Counted from the first letter of the stretch, positions 1 through 12,521 are shown. The stretch is DNA of 64,000 bases from Agapanthus africanus (GCA_030015575.1 CM057338.1:827754353-827818352); one strand, 5' to 3'. Numbers and translations: made by a program. Notes: generated from the letters alone by a model not told the origin.

Positions 1-229
1 AATTTCATTCTCACTTGAGCTTGAGTTTCTTCTTCTTCTTCATTTTTTGATATTCTTGCTCTCTTGATTTATTCATGTGATGAAAAATAGTGAGAAATAA
101 ATTTCTAAGGTGATCAAAATTCCTACTTTATCATTCTCTTCTATACTAACCATATAGATTAGTGTGTTAGCTTCACTAATCCATAATTAGTGAAGAGATA
201 GCTTGGGTTTGTGATTCCTCAAGGTAGAT
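1..229 (+). mobile_element. Copia LTR 1, first visible piece
   Basis: This stretch is about 90% identical to 33986-34215, which lies inside the complete copia LTR 2. The LTR resumes at 12225 after the Athila-like insertion. The beginning of the LTR lies upstream of the window. Confidence 0.8.
225..229. repeat. Target site duplication TAGAT, left copy
   Basis: TAGAT directly precedes the 5' LTR of the Athila-like element and is repeated at 12220-12224 directly after its 3' LTR. The uninterrupted copia LTR has a single TAGAT here (near 34215). Confidence 0.9.
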
Positions 230-690
230 TGTTCATATCAGATTTTTGCATTTTTATACCGCTCATTTTTTATCACATTGCTTATAGGTAGGTACTCTTG
301 ATCCGTGTTTGCTAGATAATTGCAGATTACAGGTTCTCAGCTCTAAGCAGTGAAATTCATGGAAAAGCGCGACAAATTCTGGATTACTGCCAACCACAGA
401 TAAAATACGGGTCTCCGCTCTCTATCCGTATGTTGCCACACACCAGTTTAAAGGACAAAATGGCAAATCAATGGTCATTTTCATGCACAAAGCACAATGT
501 CAACACAAGATCCATGATATCTATGCGGAGCTCAAGAAAATCATGACAAAAGATCCACATCAAATCACCTTTTGATCTGCTGAAAATCTGGAAGAAATGT
601 AAAGAGCTTCTGAGAAACCAAGTATACCATACTGAAGAGAACAGCAACACAGGGAAACCCACCAAAAACGACTTGCCAACTCACCTAAAT

Positions 691-740
691 GGCCACGGAT
701 CCGCGGCCAACATGGCGACTCGGCCGCGGATCCGCGGCCG
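691..740. repeat. Paired GC-rich palindromes in the LTR
   Basis: Two arms, GGCCACGGATCCGCGGCC (691-708) and CGGCCGCGGATCCGCGGCCG (721-740), are separated by 12 bp. Each arm is itself close to a perfect palindrome, and the arms can also pair with each other. They lie about 90 bp upstream of the TATA box. The same kind of module occurs in the other gypsy LTRs and in copia leaders of this window. Confidence 0.85.
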
Positions 741-828
741 AGTTGACTCGGCAACTGATTATTTTCTGGGGGCGGTTTAGTCAATTTATTTGGGTCCTGA
801 ATGTTGCCCTAGGGATTTTGTTTCCTGC

Positions 829-838
829 CTATAAATAG
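829..838 (+). promoter_or_regulatory. TATA box of the LTR promoter
   Basis: CTATAAATAG is a canonical plant TATA box. The same sequence is kept in the 3' LTR at 11241-11250, and an equivalent box is found in the LTRs of the composite element. Transcription would start about 30 bp downstream. Confidence 0.7.
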
Positions 839-1804
839 CCCAGAACAATGCCAAGTGAATGGTGCTTATTCTTGTGTGAGATTTTAGGATAGATTTTGTA
901 GTTCTTCTTTCTCTTTTCATCTTTCTCCATTAAAACCTTGTAGTGAGCTTTTATGAGTGAAGTGATGAATAAAAGAGTTCTTTTCTTTATCATGCTTATC
1001 TTGTTATTTTGTTAATTATATTTTCTTGTAATTTTCATTTGTTAATCTAGTTGTTGTTATTTGTTGTTTGTTTCTTTCTTCTTCTATTTTCTCTTTATCC
1101 TTAACAACAATGATGCTTAAGCTTGATCCTTGCCAAAGTGAGGTCTCAAATAGCTAGTTGTAATCTTCTAATCTCTTTCTTTCTATCTTCCTCCTTTTGT
1201 TGTATTTTCCTTTTCTTTGTAATGGGTGAGTAGTTTCTCACTTGTTAGGGTAGAATAAGGAAAGTTTGAGAGAAAGAAATCTCTCTCACTCTTTTCTTGC
1301 CCAACTTAATTCAGACTCTCGTTAATTGAACCACAATCTGCTCCCTACGACACCCTATCCTACATGATAGCGGTGATTCCTTAGCGAGACCGGTTGTGGT
1401 TGAATTACCGGAGGTTAAGACCAAGAGCCAAGAACGGACGGACAAGGACCAACAGGAAGAAACTAAGCGTTGGAAAGCCTAGTTATACTCGCAAGTTCCT
1501 TCCTAGTCATGCTAATCCCCGTTGTTGCCGATTACTGTAACACCGATATTAAGAGTGGTAACGAAAGAAGTGAGCGACTCCTATCTTAAACTAACCTAAT
1601 CCTAACCCTAACAAGCTCTCTTTTTATACATTTTAGCACATAGTTAATTTCAAACAAACCTGGATATTTGGACTTAACTCGTTAAAGCACATAGAAAAAG
1701 ATTCCCATCTCCCTGCGGACGACCCATACTCAACCGGTTAGCTACAAGCGAAACCGTCTTGATTGCGGTAATTAACTAAGCACGCAAAAACTCTAACAAT
1801 CAAA

Positions 1805-1822
1805 TGACGCCGTTGTCGGGGA
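1805..1822 (+). other. Primer binding site, tRNA-Asp type
   Basis: The 18 bases starting 2 bp after the LTR match the complement of the plant tRNA-Asp 3' end (TGGCGCCGTTGCCGGGGA) at 16 positions. Athila elements are known to use tRNA-Asp. This site sets the + strand orientation of the element. Confidence 0.88.
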
Positions 1823-3036
1823 GACGGTAGTTTATTTCTTTGTGTAATTTCGGGTTAATTTGTGAATATAACCGAAAAACAAAACAAAAAAATATATTGT
1901 AAAAATCATCTTGTTATTTTTTGATTAGTTTTTGTGCAAGTGTGCAGGATAGAAAGAAGGTCGAGTTCAGTGCCAAAGATGTGGGAAGTTAGACCCATAA
2001 CTCACGGCTACACCGCGGGTGATCAAGACGAAACCAACGGTCTATTGTAAAATTCTGGAGCAAACCCAGTGAGCAAATCAAGATTCAGGGGCTCCAAACA
2101 AGAAGAGGACACCCAACCCAGCACATGCAAGAAATCTGAAGGTCCAACTTACCCATACAGCCGCGGATCCGTGGCATAAGGGCTTGTTTAGCCGCGGAAC
2201 TACGGCTAGTTGCTGACATCAGCAACCAAAAATCCCCTGTGAGTCTTTCTACCCTCTTCCCCACTCCTCTGAACTCCACTGAACTATTTTTTCTTCAGAA
2301 TTCTTTACGCAAACTCTCTTCCCCCTTCCAATAAATTTTTTTTATGCAGGATTCTTTGCGCTGCGCTAAAAAATAAAAAAATTTGATTGCAATTGATTGT
2401 TACTGCTTTGCATATTTTTAATCGGATTTTAAGGGGCTTGAAACCAATCCAGATTGGGTGGGGATTTCATCACCCTTCCCAGGACCCCAGAAATCACATA
2501 AGGCATATGCATTGACCATTATTTAATTAAAAAAATACTAGACTCAGCCCTAAAGACGTCGCGCTCAATAGGACAGAGGACTAGTTGTAGGCATCGGCCA
2601 TTTATCCTAACCTGACTTTGCAGTGTCTAGGCAAGTGTGTCTAAGACGAGTGGTTACTTAATTAGGTCCACTACTTGTAGTGGAGAGCCTCCCACTCACC
2701 TGGCACTTACCTGGCCGCAATTGGCGGTGAAGAGGCGGTTTGAGGTCCTATTTCTAGCCCTTTGGAACAGTTAGGAGCTGTCTAGCTGACCTAGGTGACC
2801 CTAGATCTAGGTGTGATTGTGCATATTTTGTATGTGATAGTTTAAAGCCGTAAGTCCGTACATATTTCTGCAAAGCTCTTTCTAAAAAAAAAGAAAAATA
2901 AAACACAAAACAAAAACTTTTATAAAAACTTGCCCTTTGTCGTCAGAATCCCATTTTTTTCACCCACCTCTCATCGTATTTCACGTTTTCTTACCCTCGC
3001 CTTCTCCGCTTTGACTACACTAAACTCGTTTAGTGT
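1823..3036 (+). other. Untranslated leader of Athila-like element 1
   Basis: No coding region is seen between the primer binding site and gag. The leader holds a second GC-rich palindrome pair (2160-2206). It also has a block (about 2520-2840) strongly conserved at 21045-21335 in the composite element, though the two elements' LTRs differ. That conservation suggests a role such as packaging, dimerisation or splicing, but this is inference. Confidence 0.75.
2160..2206. repeat. Paired GC-rich palindromes in the leader
   Basis: The arms are GCCGCGGATCCGTGGC (2160-2175) and GCCGCGGAACTACGGC (2191-2206), 15 bp apart. This is a second module in an element that also has one in each LTR. Confidence 0.75.
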
Positions 3037-4930
3037 ATGTCCTCTTGGACTAGGGACCCTAGTGCCCGTTTAGTCCGCGTTTCATTAGTCCCTACGGACT
3101 ATACGATCGACATCGCAGTCGGAACTCCTTCCACCCCTTTATCAACCCTACCCTTACCGGCCAACTCCAACATTGACGGGGATTCTGTTCATACTTTCTC
3201 ACCTTCACTATCACCAACTTCTTCTTCTGCGATGTCAGGATTTAATCCTAACATCCCTTCAACTCCCCCGGGATTGATTCCACCTCCTATGGATGCGAAT
3301 AACCCATAACCACCGCCTGTTGTAGCGCCACAGCGAATCGCGCTCCACGATCGTTTCTATCCCACCCGCTCTGCACTTCCTACCTGTCTTTCCCTTCCAC
3401 CGGCCAATGGGGATAATTTCGAAATTAAGCCCCACTTCATTAACATGCTTCCGAAATTTCATGGGCTTGAATTTGAAGATGCCTATATCTTCATCAACAA
3501 GTTCCAGAATGTTTGTGCCATGATGAAAACGACCCAGCTGTCAGATGATGTTATACGGCTACGGGTCATTCCGTTCACTTTGTGCGATCTTGCTAAAAAG
3601 TGGCTGTATAGCACTGCTTCCCACTCCATAACCAGTTGGTACGAGTTTGTGAAAGCGTTTCTCAAGAAATTCTATCCAAATCACAAAACCGTGAGGATCC
3701 GTAACGAAATCAACCAATTTTCCCAGCTTCCTACTGAACCTTTTGGGAAGTGCTTTGACCGATATAAAGACCTTCTTGTTCAGTGCCCTCATCACGGTAT
3801 TGAGAAATGGAAACTTTGCCAAACTTTATATGAGGGCCTGAATCCAACAACCAAGTAGTTGTTGGAAACCATTTGTCAAGGCCACTTCCTATCCAAATAT
3901 GACGAGGAAGCATGGCAATTCTTCGATGCCCTTGCGGAACAAACGCTTCAATGGGAGAGCACCAGACCGAGTACTTCTTCTTCTTCCTCTACTTCTACTG
4001 GTCAGTCTAGGGTAGGCATTCACCAACTCGATGTCTCTATTGCAATGAAAGCCGAAATGGCTGCAATAACGAGAAAACTTGAAGCGATAGAGAGCAAATT
4101 TTCATCTCCTGCTCCTGCCCCTGTTCTTCCCCTTCGTACAATTTGTGCTTGTTGCTCCGATCCATCTCACCTAACCCAAGAGTGTCTTTACAATCCACCA
4201 TGTCAAGGACAGGATCAGGTTAATGCTGCATTTCAGCAAAGACCAAGAAATGATCCATACTCTTCCACTTACAATCCGGGCTGGAGGAACCACCCCAACT
4301 TCGCCTGGAATCAGAACCAGCATCAATTCCAAGGCAACAATTTCAAGAGGCCCCCTCCTCCGCAACAACAATCTCAGCATCAAACTCAACATCAATTTCA
4401 GCAGCCCTTCCAACCCCAACCTTTTCAAAATCAGACGGACAATTTTGCACCCAACAATTCTTTTCCCCAAAACAACTTTGTTCCGTCAAACAACGATAAG
4501 GTTTCCTCGCTAGAACAAAGTCTGGAGGCGTTTGTAAAGCAATCGACTCAATCCACCGCCAACATCCAGTCTTCCATTCAATCTTTGGTGCAACACACTG
4601 CTGCACACGGGCAAAGCATCAAGACCATCGAAGTCCAGATTGCACAGCTGAATGCGGCGTTAAGCAAGGGAGAAAAGGGGAAGCTTCCATCTCAACCACT
4701 CCCAAATCCTGGTCACCCACATAATGTACATGTTGCTCTAGAACAACAGAACCATAATGTGAGTACCGTGACTACATTGAGATCTGGAAGGATGCTGCAA
4801 AACAACATTGGGACACGGATAGATGATGACACCCCGGCCGCTTCTTCTTCATCTTCTTCTTCGTCTTCTGAGCATATTCTCCCTTCTTCAAAAGGCTCTT
4901 CTTCTTCTTCTGTCCTAAACGGACCCACTT
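3037..4930 (+). pseudogene. gag: gag region of Athila-like element 1
   Basis: This region encodes the structural Gag protein that forms the virus-like particle. It starts with MSSWTRDPSARLVRVSLVP. The capsid-like core of the retrotransposon gag family follows (about 3350-3860, with LPKFHGLE, IFINKFQNVC and KKWLYSTA). A CCHC zinc knuckle for RNA binding lies at 4144-4185 (spacing CX2C-X4-H-X4-C). A Gln/Pro/Asn-rich stretch lies at 4290-4500 and a Ser-rich run (TCT/TCA repeats) at 4840-4920. The same protein, clearly related, is encoded at 21559-23300. The start was chosen because both elements begin with an equivalent M-S-x-W-T-R-D motif. It is a fossil; breaks are counted in the entry for the whole element. 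Confidence 0.85.
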
Positions 4931-5259
4931 CTCACTCCACGAAAACTCCAGCTCTGAGATCCGTTCCAACTCCACAATCTCCTCCACAAGCATTGGACTC
5001 AACCAATTTTAAAAGCGTTCCATTTCCAAACCGGTTGAGGTCCAATAAACAAAATCCACAAATGGAGAAGATTCTGGAGTTGTTTAAGCAGGTTAATATC
5101 AACATTCCCCTTTTAGATGTTGTCCAACAAGTCCCTTCCTACGCAAAAATCTTAAAGGACTTGTGCATGAAAAAGAGGAAATCTCAGGTACCCAAGAAAG
5201 TTTTCTTAGCTAGTGTTGTGAGTGATGCTCTTACCCAATCTTTACCTCAAAAATGGAAG

Positions 5260-5630
5260 GACCCTAGCTGTCCTACGATTTCTATTACCATTGGGGATAA
5301 GAACATAAACCGCGCACTTTTGGATCTTAGTGCCAGTGTTAACCTGTTTCCGTACTCAGTATATGAGCAACTAGGTGTAGGAGAGCTGAAACCCACACAC
5401 TGTACTCTCCAAATGGCCGACCGATCGATCACCCATCCTAGAGTTGAGCTAGAGGATGTGTTAATCAAGGTTGGGGACTTCATATTCCCCGTTAACTTCA
5501 TTGTTTTAGACACACAGCCTGTAGCTAACCCCCGGAATCAAATTCCGGTGATACTCGGTCGCCCTTTCCTTGCAACCTCAAATGCTGTGATCAATTGTCG
5601 AAATGGTTCGATGAACCTATCTTTTGGAAA
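5260..5630 (+). pseudogene. pro: Aspartic protease region of Athila-like element 1
   Basis: This domain would cleave the Gag-Pol polyprotein. It is recognised by the segment ALLDLSASVNLFPYSVYEQL and the downstream VILGRPFLATSNAVI, which match the retropepsin fold of Athila elements. The related domain in the composite element (23720-24060) has ALLDLGASVNFLPYSVYEQL. A long acidic linker (5640-6010) with the motif YECFTF...PPEFESFEF separates the protease from RT. Confidence 0.82.
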
Positions 5631-6199
5631 CATGACAACTGAACTCAACATTTTTAGGTTGGGGAATCATCCCTCCGAACCTAATGCTCATATACTAGAC
5701 GTTTGTTCAATCCAGGAGATCACCCCGGAGGACTGTGAATTCAAGGAGTTTTTGTTCGATCACAACAATCTTGACGCCACTAGTGTGTTCCTCTTCGAAC
5801 CTGCTGCTGTTTCTGCGCCCGACAATGACTATGAGTGTTTCACTTTCTCAAACGATCTTAGCCAGTCACCACCCGAGTTTGAATCCTTTGAATTTCCGGA
5901 TGAGTTAGCTGAACCATCCAACTCGGTCGCTTACACTCGTTTTGAACCTCTGCTGGAATCCTTTGAGTTCGAGACCTTTTCACCAATCTTACCTTCAATC
6001 ATTTCACCTCCAATGCTCGAACTCAAGCCATTGCCATCTCACCTTAAGTACGCTTACTTGGGTGAGAACGAGACCCTTCCTGTTATCATCTCGGCTTCTC
6101 TAGCTCCAGAGCAAGAGAAAGCCCTTCTTACGATCTTGCACAGCAATAGGCAAGCCTTTGGCTGGTCAATGGCGGACATCAAGGGGATTAGTCCCCTGA

Positions 6200-7540
6200 T
6201 TGTTGAACATCACATTCATCTGATGGATGATGCCAAACCAGCCAGGGATCCACAAAGGCGACTCAACTCAGTCATGAAAGAGGCTGTAAAAAAGGAGATC
6301 GTAAAGTGTCTGGATAGTGGTATCATTTACCCTATCTCTGATAGCCAGTGGGTTAGCCCGATTCATGTTGTCCCCAAGAAGTCGGGCATAACGGTCATAA
6401 CCAATGAGGTGAACGAGTTAATCCCTACTCGCACCCAGACTGGGTGGCGAGTACGCATCGATTATAGAAAACTCAACACCGCAACACGGAAAGATCACTT
6501 TCCGCTACCTTTCATTGACTAAATGCTTGAATGATTGGCTGGACACGAGTACTACTGCTTTCTTGATGGCTACTCCAGCTATAATCAGATTCCCATCGCC
6601 GAAAAGGACCAGGACAAGACCACATTCACCTGTCCTTTCAGCACGTTTGAATATCGTCGCATACCCTTTAGGCTATACAATGCGCCCGCTACCTTCCAGC
6701 GGTGTATGATGGGAATCTTCTCAGACATGGTGGAAAAATTCTTAGAGATCTTCATGGATGATTTCTCCATTTTCGGCAATTCCTTTGATGAGTGTTTGCT
6801 GCATCTCGACGCTGTCCTTACCCGGTGTAAGGACAAGAACCTCACTTTGAATTGGGAAAAGTGCCACTTCATGGTGCGCGAAGGTATTGTCTTAGGACAT
6901 ATCATCTCGCAAAAAGGCATTGAGGTAGATAAAGCAAAGATTGAAGTCATTTCCAATCTCCCTCCTCCCAGATGCGTCAGAGACATCCGAGCCTTCCTTG
7001 GCCATGCCGGTTTCTATAGACGGTTCATCAAGGACTTTAGCAAGATTGCTAGGCCCTTGACTCTTTTGCTGGCCAAGGACACGACATTTGACTTCAACTC
7101 GAGCTGTGTGACTGCGTTCGAGTCATTAAAAAGCTCATTCACTTCTGCTCCCGTTCTTTCTTCTCCTGACTGGACGTACCCATTTGAGATTATGTGCGAT
7201 ACATCCGACTTTGCCATCGGTGCTGTCCTTGGACAACACATCAACAAGATGCCGCACGTAATCTATTATGCTAGCCGAACCCTGAACGACGCCCAACTGA
7301 ACTATAAAACAACCGAGAAGGAATTCTTGGCTGTTGTATTTGCTTTAGAAAAGTTCTGGCCCTACCTCATCGGCTCTCCAGTCATCGTCTACACGGACCA
7401 TTCTGCTCTGCGCCATCTTTTTGCGAAGAAGGATGCAAAATCTCGGCTGATACGTTGGATCCTCTTACTTCAAGAGTTTGACCTTGTCATCAAGGACAAA
7501 AGAGGATGTGAAAACGTAGTCGGCAACCATCTCTCAAGAC
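6200..7540 (+). pseudogene. pol: Reverse transcriptase and RNase H region of Athila-like element 1
   Basis: Reverse transcriptase (about 6200-6970) copies the element RNA into DNA. It has the template-binding motif WVSPIHVVPKKSG, the Athila-typical NELIPTRTQTGWRVRIDYRKL segment, and the catalytic FMDD box at 6751-6762. RNase H (about 7150-7540) removes the RNA strand. It has the conserved Asp in [19 protein letters not shown], followed by [19 protein letters not shown] and [11 protein letters not shown]. The order RT-RNase H-integrase is the Ty3/gypsy order. No equivalent domain exists in the composite element at 19033-32988. Confidence 0.9.
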
Positions 7541-7779
7541 TTCCTTCTTCGTCGTCGCTTCAAATTCCGATCAACGACGTTTTTCCGGATGAACAGCTCT
7601 TGACAGTATCTTGCGAACCCTGGTTCGCAGATATTGTGAACTATTTGGCCACAGGATTACTACCGACTGAATGGTCAAGTCAGGACAGACTTCGATTCTT
7701 ATCCCAAGTAAAACACTTTTACTGGGACAAACCCTATCTGTTCAAGTACTGTCCCGACCAGATTATTCGTCGGTGTGTC

Positions 7780-8910
7780 CCTGACAATGAATTCAAGAGT
7801 GTGCTGTCATTTTGCCACGATCACGCATGTGGCGGGCATTTTGGCCCCAGAAAGACAGCCGAGAAGATCTTGCAGTGTGGTTTCTACTGGCCACAACTCT
7901 TCAAAGACGCTCATGACTACTGCAAGACTTGCTCCCGGTGCCAACACTTGGGCTGGATATCCAGGAGAAACAAGATGCCTCTCCAACCAATCTTGGTTGT
8001 GGAGATTTTCGATGTTTGGGGGATTGATTTTATAGGGCCGTTTTCCAGCTCTTTTGGGAACTTGTACATTCTTCTCGCTGTTGATTATGTCTCTAAGTGG
8101 GTCGAGGCTGTACCCAGCCGGACTAACGACAACAAGGTTGTCGTTAGATTTCTTAAGGAAAACATTTTCTCCCGGTTTAGGCACCCCCGAGCGATCATTA
8201 GCAATAATGGAACTCATTTCTGTAATAAGACTTTCGAGGCCTTGATGCGGAAATATTCCATTAATCATAAGCTATCTACGCCCTACCACCCCCAAACATG
8301 TAGGCAAGCCGAAGTTTCAAATCGGCAAATCAAGCAGATATTGGAGAAAACGGTTTCCAAGAACCGTAAGGATTGGTCTTTAAAACTCACTGATGCCCTT
8401 TGGGCATTTCGAACTGCTTATAAGACCGAACTTGGCATGTCTCCTTATCGGTTTGTTTACGGAAAGGCTTGCCACCTTCCAGTGGAAATAGAGCATCGCG
8501 CATTTTGGGTGATAAAGGAGCTGAATCTATCTCTCGAAGATGCGGGCAGCCATCGGAAGCTGCAGTTGAGCGAATTGAGCGAGCTTCAAGATGAGGCTTA
8601 CGAAAACGCGGTTGTCGTTAAGAACCGAATAAAGGTGTTTCACGATAAACACCTTTTGCTCAAAACATTCGCACCTGGTCAACAGGTACTGCTTTACGAC
8701 ACCCGACTACATTTCCATCCAAGTAAGCTGAGATCTCGCCGGAAAGGGCCAATTTTTGTGCGGAATGTGTATCCGCATGGCGCTGTGGATTTGGAGAATC
8801 CAAAGGATGGTTCATTTTTCAAAGTAAACGGACACAGACTGAAACCGTACCTTAGCGCCGTACCAACAAAAGAGCTCCTGGTCTTACAGGAGCCGGTTTA
8901 CCCTACATAA
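7780..8910 (+). pseudogene. int: Integrase region of Athila-like element 1
   Basis: Integrase inserts the DNA copy into the host genome. The region has the N-terminal HHCC zinc-binding part (about 7810-7950, [20 protein letters not shown] then CKTCSRCQ) and the catalytic core starting with WGIDFIGPF (about 8017). The STPYHPQT motif and the [20 protein letters not shown] segment are typical of Athila. The C-terminal part ends at 8910 with the [13 protein letters not shown] motif. No chromodomain is visible, which fits a non-chromoviral lineage. Confidence 0.88.
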
Positions 8911-10641
8911 TCTTCCTCTGCCTACCACCAAACTTCAGTTATCCAGCCAAAACAGTGGACACTGTTTCAAATAAGTTTGGGGGTATGTATACACCATTTT
9001 GTATATATGTGGATATTCTTGTCTGGTGCATATCCATTTTTTAACAATTTTCTTTTAAAAAATAAAAAATAAAAAAATAAAAAATAAAAAATAAAAAATA
9101 AAAAAATATGTATATCTAACTGACAATTTTGACCCTGCAATAATTTTTTCATGCAATGACAGTGAGAACACTGTCCAGTTTAAGTTTGGCGGTACGCTCG
9201 GTACGCATTTCTAACCTTCGCATTTCTAACCTTCGCATTCATATGTATATTTTGTATCTGCATACTAAAATCCATAAAAATCAGAAAATTTTCTAAAAAC
9301 ATAAAAACTTTTTCGTCAAGTTAGCTAGTGGGAGAACTCAGATTCAACATTTCGACGGTTTTGTTTGATAAGATAAGAATAACTAAATCTTATTTTTAGA
9401 TTTTGAAAACCTGAAAGATAACTCTCCTTTGAAGTTAACTATAGCTGATATACATCTTTACATCACACTACACGTGTCGTGAGTTTTGAAAATTAGATGA
9501 CAAGTCTATTATGTCTGAAAACTTTTAAATGGATAATTATTTTCTGAGGATCAAATAGGTTTGTTCTGAAATAAGTAATATCAAGAATAGTTTATGAAGT
9601 GAAGCGGATATGAAGGGATGTTATTGATGCCTTAATTGGAACTAATTCTGAAAAATAACCCATCTGGAACTTGAATGATTACACACCTAACCCACTAAAC
9701 ACGTCTTTTATCCAAAAAAATAATTGAACTACCGGTTACATCTCCGTTCGCATTAAATCGTCATGATTTTCATGCTAAAATTGTCTTTTGTTTTTGGGCC
9801 TAGGCAACTTGAGTAATTAAGTCCGCTGGGGTGTCTCTACACCTAATACCCTAAAGCCAACTGGTTTGGGAGCATTGGCCCAAAGCTCGTTAAGAAGCCT
9901 AGAAAGTTCAGATTAAAACAAAGTCAAGCAAGTGTTCTCTCCGAGTTAAAATTCCTAACGGTTCTTTGTGTGAGAATAATCTTGACAAAAGACAGGTTTT
10001 TATAAAAAAAATATTTCTAGCGGAGATATGAAGGTTTTATTCTATGATAAAGACTATTGCACGTTCACAAAGGTGTGTATGAAATGAAAACAAGAAAAAG
10101 GTGGAGTGAAAAATAAGACCCAGTTTCCTGGTAAGGAAAATAGAAATTCTGAAATTGAAACCTTATTGGAAAACGAAACTTGAAAAATACTTAACTCTTT
10201 ATAAAACTTATGTGATCCTTTTTAAATTTTTATCTGGGCTTTATTTTGTGACATGATAACTTTAATCGATCCTTCTGAAACTTAACGACACTATTTGCAC
10301 TGCACGTAAAGACATATAAAATCTTAAGTTAAATAAGAAGCGAGGTGTGAAAAATGAAGGTTCGATAGTCTAGAATTAGGATAATAGAATTGTTATTTTT
10401 AAAACAAAACCTTAGGGTTTGAATCATAGTTATTTCGCAAAACTAGCTTGACGGGATTTTGTGGGTAGTATCCACTGAAAACCCTCAGGAGACAACACTC
10501 CTCCTACTAGAGACACTTAGAGCTTTAACGGCTTGTTGCACATGCTCAGTGCAATCGCGTTCCCTGCGAAAGTGAGGTTAGGAATTTTTGTGAATAAATT
10601 GGTTTTGCTCGGGACAAGCAAATGATAAGTTTGGGGGTATT
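8911..10641 (+). other. 3' noncoding region and polypurine tract of Athila-like element 1
   Basis: No coding region is seen. Two hairpin plus G-tract modules occur early: AACAGTG-GA-CACTGTT followed by AAGTTTGGGGGTAT (8956-8987), and GACAGTG-AGAA-CACTGTC followed by AAGTTTGGCGGTAC (9159-9196). An A-rich (AAAAAT)n run lies at 9056-9108. The true polypurine tract for plus-strand priming is the purine-rich run in AAGTTTGGGGGTATT just before the 3' LTR (about 10627-10641). Confidence 0.75.
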
Positions 10642-12219
10642 TTTTCATATCAGATTTTTGCATTTTTATACCGCCCATTTTTTATCACATTGCTTATAGG
10701 TAGGTACTCTTGATCCGTGTTTGCTAGATAATTGCAGATTACAGGTTCTCAGCTCTAAGCAGTGAAATTCATGGAAAAGCGCGACAAATTCTGGATTACT
10801 GCCAACCACAGATAAAATACGGGTCTCCGCTCTCTATCCGTATATTGCCACACACCAGTTTAAAGGACAAAATGGCAAATCAATGGTCATTTTCATGCAC
10901 AAAGCACAATGTCAACACAAGATCCAAGATATCTACGCGGAGCTCAAGAAAATCATGACAAAAGATCCACATCAAATCACCTTTTGATCTGCTGAAAATC
11001 TGGAAGAAATGTAAAGAGCTTTTGAGAAACCAAGTATACCACACTGAAGAGAACAGCAACACAGGGAAACCCACCAAAAACGACTTGCCTACTCACCTAA
11101 ATGGCCGCGGATCGGCGGCCAACATGGTGACTCGGCCGCGGATCCGCGGCCGAGTTGACTCGGCAACTGATTATTTTCTGGGGACAGTTTGGTCAATTTA
11201 TTTGGGTCCTGAATGTTGCCCTAGGGTTTCTGTTTCCTGCCTATAAATAGCCCAGAACAATGCCAAGTGAAGGGTGCTTATTCTTGTGTGAGATTTTAGG
11301 ATAGATTTTGTAGCTCTTCTTCCTCTTTTCATCTTTCTCCATTAAAACCTTGTAGTGAGCTTTTATGAGTGAAGTGATGAATAAAAGAGTTCTTTTCTTT
11401 ATCATGCTTGTCTTGTTATTTTGTTAATTATATTTGCTTGTAATTTTCATTTGTTAATTTAGTTGTTGCTATTTGTTGTTTGTTTCTTTCTTCTTCTATT
11501 TTCTTTTTATCCTTAACAACAGTGATGCTTAAGCTTGATCCTTGCCAAAGTGAGGTCTCAAATAGCTAGTTGTAATCTTCTAATCTCTTTCTTTCTATCT
11601 TCCTCCTTTTGTTGTATTTTCCTTTTCTTTGTAATGGGTGAGTAGTTTCTCACTTGTTAGGGTAGGATAAGGAAAGTTTGAGAGAAGGAAATCTCTCTCA
11701 CTCTTTTCTTGCCCAACATCTTAATTCGGACTCCCGTTAATTGAAGCACAATCCGCTCCCTATGGCACCCTATCCTACATGATAGCGGTGATTCCTTAGC
11801 GAGACCGGTTGTGGTTGAATTAACCGGAGGTTAAGGCTAAGAGCCAAGAACGGACGGACAAGGACCAAAAGGAAGAAAATAAGCGTTGGAAAGCCTAGCT
11901 TATACTCGCAAGTTCCTTCCTAGTCATGCTAATCCCCGTTGTTGCCGATTACCGTAACACCGCTATTAAGAGTGGCAACGAAAGAAGTGAGCGACTCCTA
12001 TCTCAAACTAACCTAATCCTAACCCTAACAAGCTCTCTTTTTATACATTTTAGCATATAGTTAATCTCAAACAAACCTGGACATTTGGACTTAACTCGTT
12101 AAAGCACATAGAAAAAGATTCCCATCTCCCTGCGGACGACACGTACTCAAGCGGCTAGCTACAAGCGAAACCGTCTTGATTGCGGTAATTAACTAAGCAC
12201 GGAAAAACTCTAACAATCA
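10642..12219 (+). repeat. 3' LTR of Athila-like element 1
   Basis: This 1578-bp LTR matches 230-1802 with about 55 differences by eye (3-4%). Its palindrome pair lies at 11103-11152 and its TATA box at 11241-11250. It ends TAACAATCA and is followed by the TAGAT duplication. Confidence 0.93.
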
Positions 12220-12224
12220 TAGAT
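12220..12224. repeat. Target site duplication TAGAT, right copy
   Basis: This matches 225-229 and marks the right edge of Athila-like element 1. Confidence 0.9.
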
Positions 12225-12520
12225 TATCTTGGATTGTAAAGACTTCAAGCTAGCTTGAATCATTCACCTCATGGAGCCTCTCTAGAGTCCTGGAGCTTGA
12301 TGATCGCAGCGAAGGGACCACAACTTGGAGCTTATGAAGCGAAGGAATGGACTACAAAGGTTGTAATCCCTATCACTTAGAAGTAAAGTAGTTTACTTGT
12401 TGTTTCTAACCCTAATTCTCTAGTAAAGATCCTTGCTTAGGATTTTTGGCACTTGAAAATTTTTAATACGGCATGTTTGATGCCTTGTAGAACCTTGTTT
12501 TAGTGCCTAAGAACCTTACA
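12225..12520 (+). mobile_element. Copia LTR 1, second piece (LTR end)
   Basis: The interrupted copia LTR resumes here and ends with ACCTTACA directly before the primer binding site. It matches 34216-34510, the end of LTR 2. Confidence 0.85.
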
Positions 12521-12521
12521 G

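Larger units (their letters stand above)
230..1802 (+). repeat. 5' LTR of Athila-like element 1
   Basis: The LTR is 1573 bp, starts TGTTCATATC and ends TAACAATCA. The same sequence returns at 10642-12219. It holds a paired GC-rich palindrome at 691-740 and a TATA box at 829-838. The sequence after the TATA box has a long T-rich stretch that probably belongs to the transcribed R/U5 part. Confidence 0.93.
230..12219 (+). mobile_element. Athila-like Ty3/gypsy retrotransposon 1, all main parts present
   Basis: This is a 12-kb element with two LTRs of about 1.57 kb, a tRNA-Asp primer binding site, a long leader, a gag-pol region, a 1.7-kb 3' noncoding region and a polypurine tract. It is flanked by a 5-bp TAGAT duplication. 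The Athila lineage is suggested by the tRNA-Asp site, by the RT segment with the NELIPTRTQTGWRVRIDYRKL motif, and by the wide protease-RT linker. No separate envelope-like frame is seen after pol. The LTRs differ by about 3.5% by eye, which at 1.3e-8 substitutions per site per year gives about 1-2 million years. The gag-pol region has about three breaks, so the copy is defective. Confidence 0.92.

Noticed and set aside
1600-1625. CCTAACCCTAACA-like telomere repeat, also near 12010, 20175 and 32780
   Set aside because: Only one or two imperfect units, at the same place in LTRs; it is part of the LTR sequence and not an interstitial telomere.
6585-8268. Antisense frames opposite RT and integrase (6585-6986, 7807-8268)
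   Set aside because: They are shadows of the gag-pol region in the opposite strand.
8911-10641. Possible envelope-like gene after pol, known from some Athila elements
   Set aside because: No long frame, signal peptide or membrane segment is found in the stretch.
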